Of a DNA stretch of 64,000 bases, positions 16,863-25,438 are shown one piece after another; position 1 is the stretch's first letter, and each line of letters opens with the position of its first letter. Location: the NCBI GenBank assembly GCA_030427705.1, contig JAUIBR010000010.1, positions 98,220 to 162,219 on the forward strand, given 5' to 3'. The notes under the pieces were generated by a model, which did no database searches, was not told the DNA's origin, and saw nothing but the letters and a program-made list of their open reading frames with translations. The position numbers and the translations under genes are program-made. Source of the stretch: a bacterium. Lineage in GTDB: Bacteria; Myxococcota_A; Bradymonadia; Bradymonadales; Bradymonadaceae.

Positions 16863-18929
16863 TTAAGGCCCGACATCACGCGGTTCTGAAGCATCTGGTG
16901 CATCTTCATCTCCTTCCGTTGATTCGGGTTTTGCGCGTTTGACCCGACATGACGCGGCTTCCTCCGGATCATCGCTATTGCGAACGGCATTCAGCCGATA
17001 AATATCCGAGAAGAAATTTACGCGCCCTTGATCATCAACACGGGTCACATAGTACTCAAAAAACACGGGTAACTTGTTCGCCAACTCGAATTTTTGAGTT
17101 TTTCGATTCTCGAGCAATTCATTCAGTTCCTTTTCCGAAAGTAGTTCTTCTTTCGTGAGAAGGTACTTCGCCAACTCAACCGGTTTTGAAACACGCACGC
17201 AACCGTGGCTAAACGCGCGCATCGGATAGTTGAAATACTTCTGCTTCGGAGTGTCGTGCATGTACGTGTTGTGCCGATTCGGGAAGATGAATTTCACCCG
17301 CCCCAGGGCATTCTTGTCCCCGGGTTTTTGGCGAATCCGCTCGTTTCCTGGTTTGCCGATCAGCTCATAGTCGTTCTTCTCAAGATACGAATCGTCCTTC
17401 TTCATCTCAGGGCGAATCTCTTCATCTTCGATGCGTTGGGGGACGTTCCAATATGGGTTGACGATAAGGTGATCCATGTTCGCCATCTGTACCGGCGTAG
17501 CATTTGGATACTCCCATTTGTTGGTCTTCGGATTGCACTCGCGTTTGCGATTTCCAACCACGACTCGAAAGCGCATCACACGCTCGCCGCCTTCGTAAAT
17601 CTCGGCATGAAAGTCGGGGATGTTTACAAACACATAGTCCTTCTCGCCCCGATAGCGGGACTCCCGCCAGTGGCGTACTGAAGTTTCAATCTGTTCGATC
17701 CGACGTTCGACGGGCACGTTCAAGCTGCGCCAAAGTCCGGGCGTCGCTTCGCCAGTGACCTTGAATTGGTGCGTGGCTTGATAGGCTTTCACAGCATCGA
17801 CCAACTGCTGATCGACAGTATTCGTTGTGTCTTTGACCTCACTGCCCATCGGATCGGACGCCGGCGCGCCCACATTGCTTATGGTCGGTGACAGATACCC
17901 CTCTTTGGCCAGACGCTCTCGCAGCAGTCCGACTCGGTCCGATTGATGACCTATTTCGAGTTTGGTCTTTTTGACGGTTCCCCAACCTCCGTTGGCTGCG
18001 ATCGTGCGATAGCGGCCGAGGGCTTCAACATGAGCCCGGTATTGCGGATGCGGTGGTTGGAGGCGCTCTAGAACGCCAAGAGCGTCTTCGGGTTTTGCGT
18101 TGGCGAGTTCGTTGAATGTGTTTTCGAGACGTCCGTAGATAACGACTTTTCCGCCACCGGCGTCTCGCAGCTGTCGCCAATCCATACGTTTCAGATTGAA
18201 ATGGCGCATGTCGCGCGCATATCGGAGCGCACCATCGGCGCACCGAAGCTCAAGTTCAGCCGTTGCATCCGCTTTGTCGCTGAACGCTTTGGCAAACTCA
18301 TCAGCATAGGATTTGACCCGAGGAAGAGGCGGATTTTCAGCGGTCAGAAGCCGCTGAAGTACCACATCCATTGCACCCTTCTGGTTTGGGTCGATGTTCT
18401 CTGACTTCATGAATTTCACCAGCTGTTCGGCTTCCTGAGGTTTCAGGATCAAGGGCTTGAACTGGGAAGAAGCCGGAGTTTCGAGCTGTGAATCCAATTG
18501 GCGAATTCGAGCGATGTGATAGGGGGCAGAATCCAATGCATGTCTTTCCGCTTGAGACAAGACATCCAGGGTAATGTGGCCGCGTTTACGCAGACCATCG
18601 ACACGAGCGAAGGCCTTGCGGTAGCCCCGCTCGCTGTAGATCTTTTGGAAAAGGTCGGCGTACTTGATGCCACCTCGAATCCGGCGTCCCCACGACTTTT
18701 TCGCTTCGGTCTCCAGCAGATCGCGTATGGCTTCCCCCGTAGAGGCCGTCTCGACATGTTCTTGGAGTTCGTCACCAAAGGACGGCAGCAAGCGCTCCAC
18801 AAACGACCGCGTTGGATCCGTCGGCACGGGTGGCGTCTCGACATGTCCCTGATCGCGACAGCTTGTTAGCAAAAGCAACGCTAAAACGAACGCGCCACCT
18901 GCGGATTTGAAGGTTTTATGGTGTAACAT
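16863..18929 (-). CDS. L,D-transpeptidase (YcbB/LdtD-like) lipoprotein
   Basis: A YkuD-fold L,D-transpeptidase that makes 3-3 cross-links in peptidoglycan. MLHHKTFKSAGGAFVLALLL followed by LTSC gives a lipoprotein signal with Cys24, so this enzyme is probably lipid-anchored rather than anchored by a transmembrane helix as in E. coli YcbB. A peptidoglycan-binding-like segment (VDAVKAYQATHQFKVTGEA) precedes the catalytic domain, which has the typical NPYWNVPQRI region and the SHGCVRV motif with catalytic Cys577. Length (688) and layout match the large YcbB-type family. It is divergent from the PglX-like gene. Confidence 0.9.
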   Translation of the reverse strand: MLHHKTFKSAGGAFVLALLLLTSCRDQGHVETPPVPTDPTRSFVERLLPSFGDELQEHVETASTGEAIRDLLETEAKKSWGRRIRGGIKYADLFQKIYSERGYRKAFARVDGLRKRGHITLDVLSQAERHALDSAPYHIARIRQLDSQLETPASSQFKPLILKPQEAEQLVKFMKSENIDPNQKGAMDVVLQRLLTAENPPLPRVKSYADEFAKAFSDKADATAELELRCADGALRYARDMRHFNLKRMDWRQLRDAGGGKVVIYGRLENTFNELANAKPEDALGVLERLQPPHPQYRAHVEALGRYRTIAANGGWGTVKKTKLEIGHQSDRVGLLRERLAKEGYLSPTISNVGAPASDPMGSEVKDTTNTVDQQLVDAVKAYQATHQFKVTGEATPGLWRSLNVPVERRIEQIETSVRHWRESRYRGEKDYVFVNIPDFHAEIYEGGERVMRFRVVVGNRKRECNPKTNKWEYPNATPVQMANMDHLIVNPYWNVPQRIEDEEIRPEMKKDDSYLEKNDYELIGKPGNERIRQKPGDKNALGRVKFIFPNRHNTYMHDTPKQKYFNYPMRAFSHGCVRVSKPVELAKYLLTKEELLSEKELNELLENRKTQKFELANKLPVFFEYYVTRVDDQGRVNFFSDIYRLNAVRNSDDPEEAASCRVKRAKPESTEGDEDAPDASEPRDVGP

Positions 18930-18994
18930 TACTAAGAACAGTGGGTTTGCCGTGAGTTTATCATCGGCAAGAAATCGGTCAAAAGAACGGCAGT

Positions 18995-21856
18995 TTGGAC
19001 TCGAACGCGATCAAAAATTGGGGGGCACACCGCGATCATCACTCCGAGGTATCCGATGCTGAGCTCGATGCTTGGCGCTCGCTCGTCGGGCTGTGGCGCG
19101 GTGACTCAGACCCTATGAATCCAGCCGCTTTGGAGTGGGTCGAGACGGCACCTGATGTTTTTGCAAACCCTCAGATTTGCTCCGAAATTTCGGCAACCTT
19201 TCTATTGGCTGGTCAACGCGCAGTCGACCCGTGTGTATCGCGTGGTGATGTGCTGGTGCGCCTTGTTGAGCTGCTCTTCCAACGAGGTTGGAAGGTCGAA
19301 GAGATCGTCGCCGCCGTGGAGGGATGGGATCGAGATCCGAGGATGTTGGAGGTTGCGCGTGCGAAGCTCGATGCATGGGCGATCGTCCGAATCGGTCCTG
19401 AGGCCCGGATAGACTGGCGTTTGTTGCATCGGGATGTCCTAGATCGGCCACGGGATAAAAGGCAGCCCGATCTATTCGCGCCGCAGGCGGACCTGCAACG
19501 CTTTGATGTCGTGGTCAGTCGGCCCAGGCGGGCCGCCATGGAACATAGTGAACGCGCGGCGTTGCGGCGTAAGTTTGAGTCTGCGGTCGGTCGGTTTTCA
19601 TATGACCTTCCCGTTGTGGAATCGATGTTCGAGCTCGCTGCGAGCCATGGTCACGTGATCGCTGAGATCGACGTGCAGTCCTTTTCGCGCGGGGCAGGGC
19701 GGCGATTTGTAGACGATGTTCTACCTCACGTGGAAATCACCGATCTCCTTGTCGTGGCAGCCGACCGGCCACAGGAGGTTGTTATGGTTGGCACGGGAGG
19801 GATCGCCACGGGTCGGCACATGCGTGTGATGAGTGTTCTCGAAGACCGATTGGCGGAAGTTGGCCGCGCGTTTGGTGGGCAACAGCTATTGGGGACGTCT
19901 GATGTTCGCCGGCAGCCACGTTCGGCAGGCGCGTTCTGGGCTGCCATTAAACTGCGTGAAGAATCTGATTTGCTGAGTCGGTTGAATCGCGCAAGTCGGA
20001 CTCTTCAAGACGTATTGGCGACCGAGCCAGGTCGAACCACGACCTGTGGAATGTTGGACGTTTGGCGGACGCACTCTGCAGACTACTCATTGCCGTATGT
20101 ACGGGGCGGTGGAGTAACAGATTGGTTGGTCGATCTCAGGGAGCGCGTTTGGTTTCCGTACTCTGCGCGCGGCACGGTCCTAGAGGTAATTCCCGAGACC
20201 ATGGAAAGGGAGCTATGGCCATATCAGCGCGAGCTGAGTGCTCGAAGGATTTTTGGGCAAACGGTCGAAGAGCGTGAGGTCCCGTGGTGGTCGCACTTGG
20301 AGCACTACCCAACGCGTCTTGGTGAAGATGGCTTGGTTGTGAGCGGAGCTTCGGGAGGTGTGCACGTCGCGGTCGTCAACACTCGTGCCCTCTACGCGTC
20401 CAGTGCTCCGGTTATTCGAATCGACCACTCGGATACTCGTCATGGGGTTGCGGCGCTTCTAAGCTCGTCGTTAGGCAGTTTTTGGCTGCAGCGTACGATG
20501 TTCAACCGGGATTCATTGGGCTTTGAGGTGTCCACCCGAAGGCTGGCCGAGTTTCCGCTCCCGGCCGAGCTTGGACAACTTCCAGAGATGGGGAGGCGAC
20601 TCCACAAACTGAGTTTGTCCCTGAACTCGGACGGACTCGATCGATCTTGGCAGTCTATCTTGGAGGGGCGTAAAGAGACGCTTCGCCGCATGGTGTCTAT
20701 TCAAGAGCAGATTGATTGGGAGGTGTATCGACTGTTTGGGCTTGTCGAACAAGCACCCACGGTCCCCGGCCAGCTCGACCCGGACACGCGTGATTTCGCA
20801 GCAACATCTGCGCGGCTTCCGGTCTCTGCAGATGATGCGCTAGAGATCTTGGAAACTGAATCGTACAAGCGCGCATGGCGAATTCTGGAGGACAATCTCG
20901 ATCCGATGGTGTTTCTGCGCCAGAAGATTAGATCCGCGGTCGCGCGGTTTTTCTCGGATTCTGTGAACAGGGCTCGACCGGTTCGTCTTACCGAACTCTC
21001 GAACCATGTTTTGAAGCATCAGGGGATCCGTTCAGCATTCAAACACGTGGGCAATGACGATGCCGTTTCGGACATCTTGTTAGATGGTGTTGGTGAATTC
21101 AGTGCGGTTCGAAGGCTCACGCCTGCAGGGCTGAAACAGCATCGTAGTCGAGTTTCTGGCGATGGCGCCGACGCGCTGACGACTGAGGACTATCAGGAGT
21201 ATGCATGCGTGCACCGACAGACCAGTGCCGCGGCCACTCGCCAACTGCACTGGGCGGTGTTTGGCGGATATGAAACCAATCACAGCGATCTCATGATCTG
21301 GGGTGAATTGAGTGATTTGCTGGACGAGCCGGTGTTCGTTTGGCGCGCTAGCAGCATCGAGGAGCAAGCACGATGGTTCGATGGCGCGCTGAAACTGAAT
21401 TTGGAACGGGCATTTTATCCGAGTGGTCCAGCCACGGCATCTGACCCGGGCGCTTGGGGATTAATCGAGCCGTTCTATTTTGACGTGTTCAGGCAGCTAT
21501 CAAAATGGGTGGATGCCGAAATCGCCCAATCGCTTCGCCGTCGACTGCGCGAGTTCATGGAGGCCGATGCCTCGGTGTTAGATGTGGCGTATCGGCAATG
21601 GTGGCTCGACGGCGGCGGGCGCCAGAATCAGAGCAAAGGTGCGCAAGCTGATCTGGCCAGCCTCGCCCAACTCATCGAAATTATCGAATCAGGTGATCGC
21701 TCGATGCGTGAGATTGCCGAGCAAATGCGCACGTTTGGTTGGCGATTTGAAGAAACCCGCGCAGGGATTCAAACACTGGTCACCCTTGGCCGGGTTCAAT
21801 TGGTCGGCGAGGGGCCAGAAGCTAGGCTTCAGTGGGCTCAACTTCGACCTGGTTGA
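18995..21856 (+). CDS. Orphan PglX-like protein with inactivated methyltransferase domain
   Basis: The 953-residue protein resembles PglX of BREX-2 and other Eco57I-type N6-adenine methyltransferases. Family-like segments include ELWPYQRELSARRIF, LLSSSLGSFWLQRTMFNRDS, STRRLAEFPLP, QEQIDWEVYRLFGL (residues 570-583) and ETESYKRAW. The catalytic motifs are degenerate: the SAM-binding DPACGSGxF position reads DPCVSRGDVL (78-87), and the NPPY position reads SRPR (175-178). It should therefore not methylate DNA. No pglZ, pglW, brxC or nuclease gene is adjacent. The start is a TTG; no ATG occurs until residue 41. The frame is intact over 2.9 kb, arguing against simple decay. Confidence 0.7.
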   Translation: MDSNAIKNWGAHRDHHSEVSDAELDAWRSLVGLWRGDSDPMNPAALEWVETAPDVFANPQICSEISATFLLAGQRAVDPCVSRGDVLVRLVELLFQRGWKVEEIVAAVEGWDRDPRMLEVARAKLDAWAIVRIGPEARIDWRLLHRDVLDRPRDKRQPDLFAPQADLQRFDVVVSRPRRAAMEHSERAALRRKFESAVGRFSYDLPVVESMFELAASHGHVIAEIDVQSFSRGAGRRFVDDVLPHVEITDLLVVAADRPQEVVMVGTGGIATGRHMRVMSVLEDRLAEVGRAFGGQQLLGTSDVRRQPRSAGAFWAAIKLREESDLLSRLNRASRTLQDVLATEPGRTTTCGMLDVWRTHSADYSLPYVRGGGVTDWLVDLRERVWFPYSARGTVLEVIPETMERELWPYQRELSARRIFGQTVEEREVPWWSHLEHYPTRLGEDGLVVSGASGGVHVAVVNTRALYASSAPVIRIDHSDTRHGVAALLSSSLGSFWLQRTMFNRDSLGFEVSTRRLAEFPLPAELGQLPEMGRRLHKLSLSLNSDGLDRSWQSILEGRKETLRRMVSIQEQIDWEVYRLFGLVEQAPTVPGQLDPDTRDFAATSARLPVSADDALEILETESYKRAWRILEDNLDPMVFLRQKIRSAVARFFSDSVNRARPVRLTELSNHVLKHQGIRSAFKHVGNDDAVSDILLDGVGEFSAVRRLTPAGLKQHRSRVSGDGADALTTEDYQEYACVHRQTSAAATRQLHWAVFGGYETNHSDLMIWGELSDLLDEPVFVWRASSIEEQARWFDGALKLNLERAFYPSGPATASDPGAWGLIEPFYFDVFRQLSKWVDAEIAQSLRRRLREFMEADASVLDVAYRQWWLDGGGRQNQSKGAQADLASLAQLIEIIESGDRSMREIAEQMRTFGWRFEETRAGIQTLVTLGRVQLVGEGPEARLQWAQLRPG

Positions 21857-22079
21857 GCTGCGAGCGGCCCACTAACACATATTCTTTTCGGCAGTGTTCC
21901 GCGAAGTGACACACGTCTTCAATGGCTTGTTCGGTGTAGGGAGCGATCCGTCCATCTAGCACTTCCGTCCATCCAATCCCTGCGGGAAAGAACACATCGA
22001 GACCGGAGGTTTCGACCTCGGCTAGCGTGCTTCCGGTGTGTACATCGATGAGCAAAAGTTCGTCTGAATTGGCCGACAT
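21822..22079 (-). CDS. Small hypothetical protein
   Basis: An 85-residue frame starting at 22079 with GAGG six bases upstream, better than the longer in-frame start at 22142. The sequence (MSANSDELLLIDVHTGSTLA, then GIGWTEVLDGRIAPYTEQAI and HFAEHCRKEYVLVG) is not recognised. Its last 35 bp overlap the end of the PglX-like gene on the other strand. It is short, so confidence is limited. Confidence 0.45.
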   Translation of the reverse strand: MSANSDELLLIDVHTGSTLAEVETSGLDVFFPAGIGWTEVLDGRIAPYTEQAIEDVCHFAEHCRKEYVLVGRSQLNQVEVEPTEA

Positions 22080-22307
22080 AATATCCTCGAAATTTCGGGT
22101 TCGGGCGCACGGATTGTCGTCGAGAACCCACTCTGGTTGCAACCTCTATGTCAGGTTTGGAAGAAATATTTTTGACAGAATTCAGAATCGTGAAAATGTG
22201 GGTACATGACCGGAATTAGCGGTGTCGAAGGACGTCGGTTTCTTGACACTAATTTAAGCGACGTGGCAACATGCACAGACCAAATCTCCACATAAGAGGT
22301 GTTCGGA

Positions 22308-23369
22308 ATGGCCAAGGGTAAGAACTGCATCGGCCTTGATGTCGGTTCGAGCGCCGTCAAGCTATGCGTACTGAAGGAAGCCAAAAAGGGACTTCAGTTG
22401 CAGGCTTTCGACTACGTCGCGCTCCCTCCAGAGACAATTGTTGATGGAGCGCTCATGAATGCGTCAGTCGTAACTGACGGCATCATTGAACTGCTCGGAC
22501 GTAATAAGATCAAACCGCGTGAAGCGGCGATGAGCGTGTCCGGGAACACGGTTATTATTAAGAAGATTACGCTGCCTCTGATGACGCAGGAAGAGCTCGA
22601 GGAATCCATCCAATGGGAAGCCGAGCAATACATTCCTTTCGACATCAAGGACGTTTACATCGGATTCGAGGTCCTCGCGCCGCGTACCGACCAGGGCCAG
22701 ATGGATGTGGTTCTCGTCGCGGCAAAGCGCGAGATGATTAACGACTATACGTCGGTGGCCGAGGATGCAGGTTTGCTTCCCATCGTTGTCGATGTGGACG
22801 CGTTCTGCATTCAGAACATGTACGAAGCAAACTACGGCTTCCATCATGGCGAGACGGTGGTGTTGTTGGATATCGGAAACAGCGTCGTGACGATGAACGT
22901 GGTCACCGACGGTATTACGATGTTCACGCGCGACCTATCGATGGGCGGCAGTGACCTCACTGAAGAGATTCAGAAACAACTCAACATCACGTATCAAGAG
23001 GCGGAACTCTACAAGATGGGTGGCTCCCCTGGAGCGACATCTGACGAAGTCCTGCCCCATGAGGTTGAGAAGATTATCGGCGAGAAGGCCGAAGATATGG
23101 CCGCTGAGATTCAACGATCAATCGACTTCTATGCAGCCACCGCTGCAGACAGCAAGATCGATAAGATCATCGTCTCTGGCGGCACTGCAGCAATTCCGTC
23201 ACTGGTGCGAACCATCGCACGAACCAGCGGTGTACCTGCAGAGTTGGCGAATCCGTTCCGTAACATCACCTACGACGAACGTGATTTTCCACCTGAGAAG
23301 ATTCAAAAGTGGGCGCCGATCGCATCGGTGTCTGTTGGGCTGGCATTGCGAAGGACGAACGAACGATGA
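22308..23369 (+). CDS. pilM: Type IV pilus assembly protein PilM
   Basis: PilM is a cytoplasmic actin-like ATP-binding protein that joins PilN at the inner membrane in the pilus alignment complex. The first phosphate-binding motif (CIGLDVGSSAVKLCVLKE), the second (VVLLDIGNSVVTMNVV), the IVSGGTAAIP motif and the conserved FDIKDVYIGFEVL segment are visible. The start is the ATG at 22308, with AGAGG nine bases upstream; a GTG at 22299 is in frame but lies on the ribosome-binding site. It opens the pilMNOPQ operon, and its stop overlaps pilN (ATGA). Confidence 0.95.
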   Translation: MAKGKNCIGLDVGSSAVKLCVLKEAKKGLQLQAFDYVALPPETIVDGALMNASVVTDGIIELLGRNKIKPREAAMSVSGNTVIIKKITLPLMTQEELEESIQWEAEQYIPFDIKDVYIGFEVLAPRTDQGQMDVVLVAAKREMINDYTSVAEDAGLLPIVVDVDAFCIQNMYEANYGFHHGETVVLLDIGNSVVTMNVVTDGITMFTRDLSMGGSDLTEEIQKQLNITYQEAELYKMGGSPGATSDEVLPHEVEKIIGEKAEDMAAEIQRSIDFYAATAADSKIDKIIVSGGTAAIPSLVRTIARTSGVPAELANPFRNITYDERDFPPEKIQKWAPIASVSVGLALRRTNER

Positions 23370-23992
23370 TTCGCGTCAACCTACTTCCAATTAAGCAAGC
23401 CAGACGTCGCTCTGCGGGTAAAACGCAGTTGGTGGTGTTTGCGATGCTTATCGTTGCCGAGCTTTTGGCCTGGGGTGTGATCTACATCACGACCTCCTCG
23501 CAGCTTGATGCTGTGAAGGAGCGCGTGGCGCAGAATCAAGCCGAAGTCCAACAGGCTCAGGCCGAGGTTAAGGACGCCGAAGTTCTCGAAAAACAGAAAG
23601 AGCAGCTTACCCAACAGTTGGCGGTTCTGGATGAGCTCGAGAAGTCTCGGTCTGGACCTGTGCGTGTCCTCGATGAACTTCAGTCCATGTTGAGCCCTCC
23701 TCGAAACGAGGAAGACCGCTTCGCTCAGCTCCAAAAGAACTGGAACGTTGATTGGGACCCTCGTCGACTATGGATCTCTTCGGTGAGCGAGAAGGACGGC
23801 AAGTTCCAGCTAAACGGCGGTGCAGTGAACGCAGACGACGTCGCGGAATTCTTGCAGCGTCTGTCTACCGGAACTTACTTCCATGAAGTCGAGCTTGAGT
23901 ACGTGTCGGTCGACACCACAATGTCGAAGTCAGCGAAGACCGTTCAGTTCGCGCTCGAGGGCAGCCTTAGCTACGCCGGGGTGAAGAAATGA
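23366..23992 (+). CDS. pilN: Type IV pilus assembly protein PilN
   Basis: PilN is a bitopic inner-membrane protein that binds PilM through its short cytoplasmic N-terminus. That conserved motif is visible as MIRVNLLPIKQARRR. A transmembrane helix (LVVFAMLIVAELLAWGVIYI), a coiled coil (residues 45-95) and a periplasmic ferredoxin-like domain follow. The start at 23366 overlaps the pilM stop, and the stop overlaps pilO. The C-terminal domain contains VDWDPRRLWISSV-like and LQRLSTGTYFHEVEL segments typical of PilN/GspL periplasmic domains. Confidence 0.93.
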   Translation: MIRVNLLPIKQARRRSAGKTQLVVFAMLIVAELLAWGVIYITTSSQLDAVKERVAQNQAEVQQAQAEVKDAEVLEKQKEQLTQQLAVLDELEKSRSGPVRVLDELQSMLSPPRNEEDRFAQLQKNWNVDWDPRRLWISSVSEKDGKFQLNGGAVNADDVAEFLQRLSTGTYFHEVELEYVSVDTTMSKSAKTVQFALEGSLSYAGVKK

Positions 23993-24609
23993 ACGAATTT
24001 ATCGATAGATTCAATTCGGTTCCCTTGGCCCAACGTGTGCTCGCACTCATCTTGCTGATGTCTGTGATCGCGGTCGGGTTCTGGTTTGTGTTTCTCTCGC
24101 CCATGAATGACGAGATCGCAAGCAACGAACAGAAGCTCGTGGAGCTGCAACGCGAGAAAGAACGTCTCGACCAGTTGAAACGTAATCGCGCTGTGGTGCT
24201 TCGCCAACTCGAAAAGTTGAAGCGTCAATTGCTGATTGCGCAGGAGAAACTGCCCCAGGATGCAGAGATTCCAAGCTTGCTGCAACGCATTCACAATCAG
24301 GCGAAAACCGCCGGTTTGGAAATCTTGATGTTCCGTCGTGAGCCTGATGTGACGCAACAGTACTACATTGAGATCCCGGTGCGGATGGAACTGTCTGGCA
24401 CCTACGACGAACTTGCGAACTTCTTGTACTACGTCGGTCGGATGACCCGAATTGTGAATGTGAAAGACCTCGCGATGAAGCGAAAAGGCGCGAAACTGGA
24501 TCCGGACGGCGAACTCTCGATTTCGGCGCTTGGAACGACGTTCCGCTACGCTGAACCGAAAGCCCCGACGAAGGATAAGAAGGCCAAGCGCAGAGGGAAG
24601 AAGAAGTGA
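23989..24609 (+). CDS. pilO: Type IV pilus assembly protein PilO
   Basis: PilO pairs with PilN to form the periplasmic part of the alignment complex. The 206-residue protein has one N-terminal transmembrane helix (VLALILLMSVIAVGFWFVFL), a heptad-rich coiled coil (NEQKLVELQREKERLDQLKR), and a ferredoxin-like domain with PSLLQRIHNQAKTAGLEI and VRMELSGTYDELANFLYYVG, both typical of PilO. The C-terminus is a short basic Lys/Arg tail. It overlaps pilN and pilP by 4 bp. Confidence 0.94.
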   Translation: MNEFIDRFNSVPLAQRVLALILLMSVIAVGFWFVFLSPMNDEIASNEQKLVELQREKERLDQLKRNRAVVLRQLEKLKRQLLIAQEKLPQDAEIPSLLQRIHNQAKTAGLEILMFRREPDVTQQYYIEIPVRMELSGTYDELANFLYYVGRMTRIVNVKDLAMKRKGAKLDPDGELSISALGTTFRYAEPKAPTKDKKAKRRGKKK

Positions 24610-25352
24610 TGATCATGCGACCAAACTACCAGAAATTTGGCGGCTCTTTCATCATCCTGTTGATTGCCCTTGGCATGCTTGGGTGTGAAGACGAAATTCA
24701 GAAATTGCCAACTCAGCCTCCGCCTCCTGCTAAGAAGAAGCAGGCTGACACGAATGCTGAAGGTGCGACGGAAACAAAGGATGATTCCGAATACGTCCGC
24801 CCTGAGTATCCAAATTCAGTACGCCGAAATCCGTTTCAGCCTGATCCCGACGTGATTATCCCGACGGCGGCCGTGGCCGAAGGTGAAGTGCGAACTCGTG
24901 AGCCGCTGGAGCGATTTGCGCTCGGTCAGCTCACTTTGGTTGCAATCATCAGCGAGACTGCTGTGCCCAAGGCGATGCTCATCGATGGAGAGGGTTTTGG
25001 GCACGTTGTTAAAGAAGGTGACCGAGTCGGCCGAAATGGTGGAGTCATCTCGGACATTCGAGATAACGAAGTCGAAGTTTTGGAAGGCAACGATGAAGAG
25101 GACGGTCAAACGTTCCAACGCATCGTCAAACTTCGCGAGATCGAGCTCCGGGCATCGTCCGAAGATGGTCTCACGAATGAGGAACGTGAAGCACTTAAGA
25201 AGCTTCTCGAAAGTGAAGCGGGGCAAGAAGCGCTTAAGAAGCAGCTTGATCAGCCCCAGGGACAGCAAGGTCAGCAGCCACAGCAGGGCACAGCCCCGCC
25301 ACGGCAAGGCATTGACCCACGATTCAAGGGCTTCGCGCCGCCAACACAATGA
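24606..25352 (+). CDS. pilP: Type IV pilus inner-membrane lipoprotein PilP
   Basis: PilP links the PilNO complex to the PilQ secretin. A lipoprotein signal ends in LIALGMLGC, followed by a disordered Pro/Lys-rich stretch and the motif RRNPFQPD that precedes the beta-sandwich domain. That domain shows RFALGQLTLVAIISE and GHVVKEGDRVGRNGGVISDI, standard for PilP. An unusual acidic and Gln-rich tail (EREALKKLLESEAGQEA, then QPQGQQGQQPQQ) extends past the usual end, giving 248 residues against about 175. Confidence 0.93.
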   Translation: MMIMRPNYQKFGGSFIILLIALGMLGCEDEIQKLPTQPPPPAKKKQADTNAEGATETKDDSEYVRPEYPNSVRRNPFQPDPDVIIPTAAVAEGEVRTREPLERFALGQLTLVAIISETAVPKAMLIDGEGFGHVVKEGDRVGRNGGVISDIRDNEVEVLEGNDEEDGQTFQRIVKLREIELRASSEDGLTNEEREALKKLLESEAGQEALKKQLDQPQGQQGQQPQQGTAPPRQGIDPRFKGFAPPTQ

Positions 25353-25438
25353 TGAGATTTAGAATGCGACGCAAAGGGTTCGATCCCAACAGTTTCTCGG
25401 CAGTTTCGCCGGCCTCGAATGGAAATGAGGAGATAAGT

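Noticed and set aside
18995..21856. Active restriction-modification or complete BREX locus
   Set aside because: The catalytic motifs are missing and no partner genes are adjacent.
22243..22274. Sigma-54 or strong sigma-70 promoter for pilM
   Set aside because: GTGGCAACATGC has only 6 bp between GG and GC, and the TTGACA at 22243 has no acceptable -10 element at the right distance.
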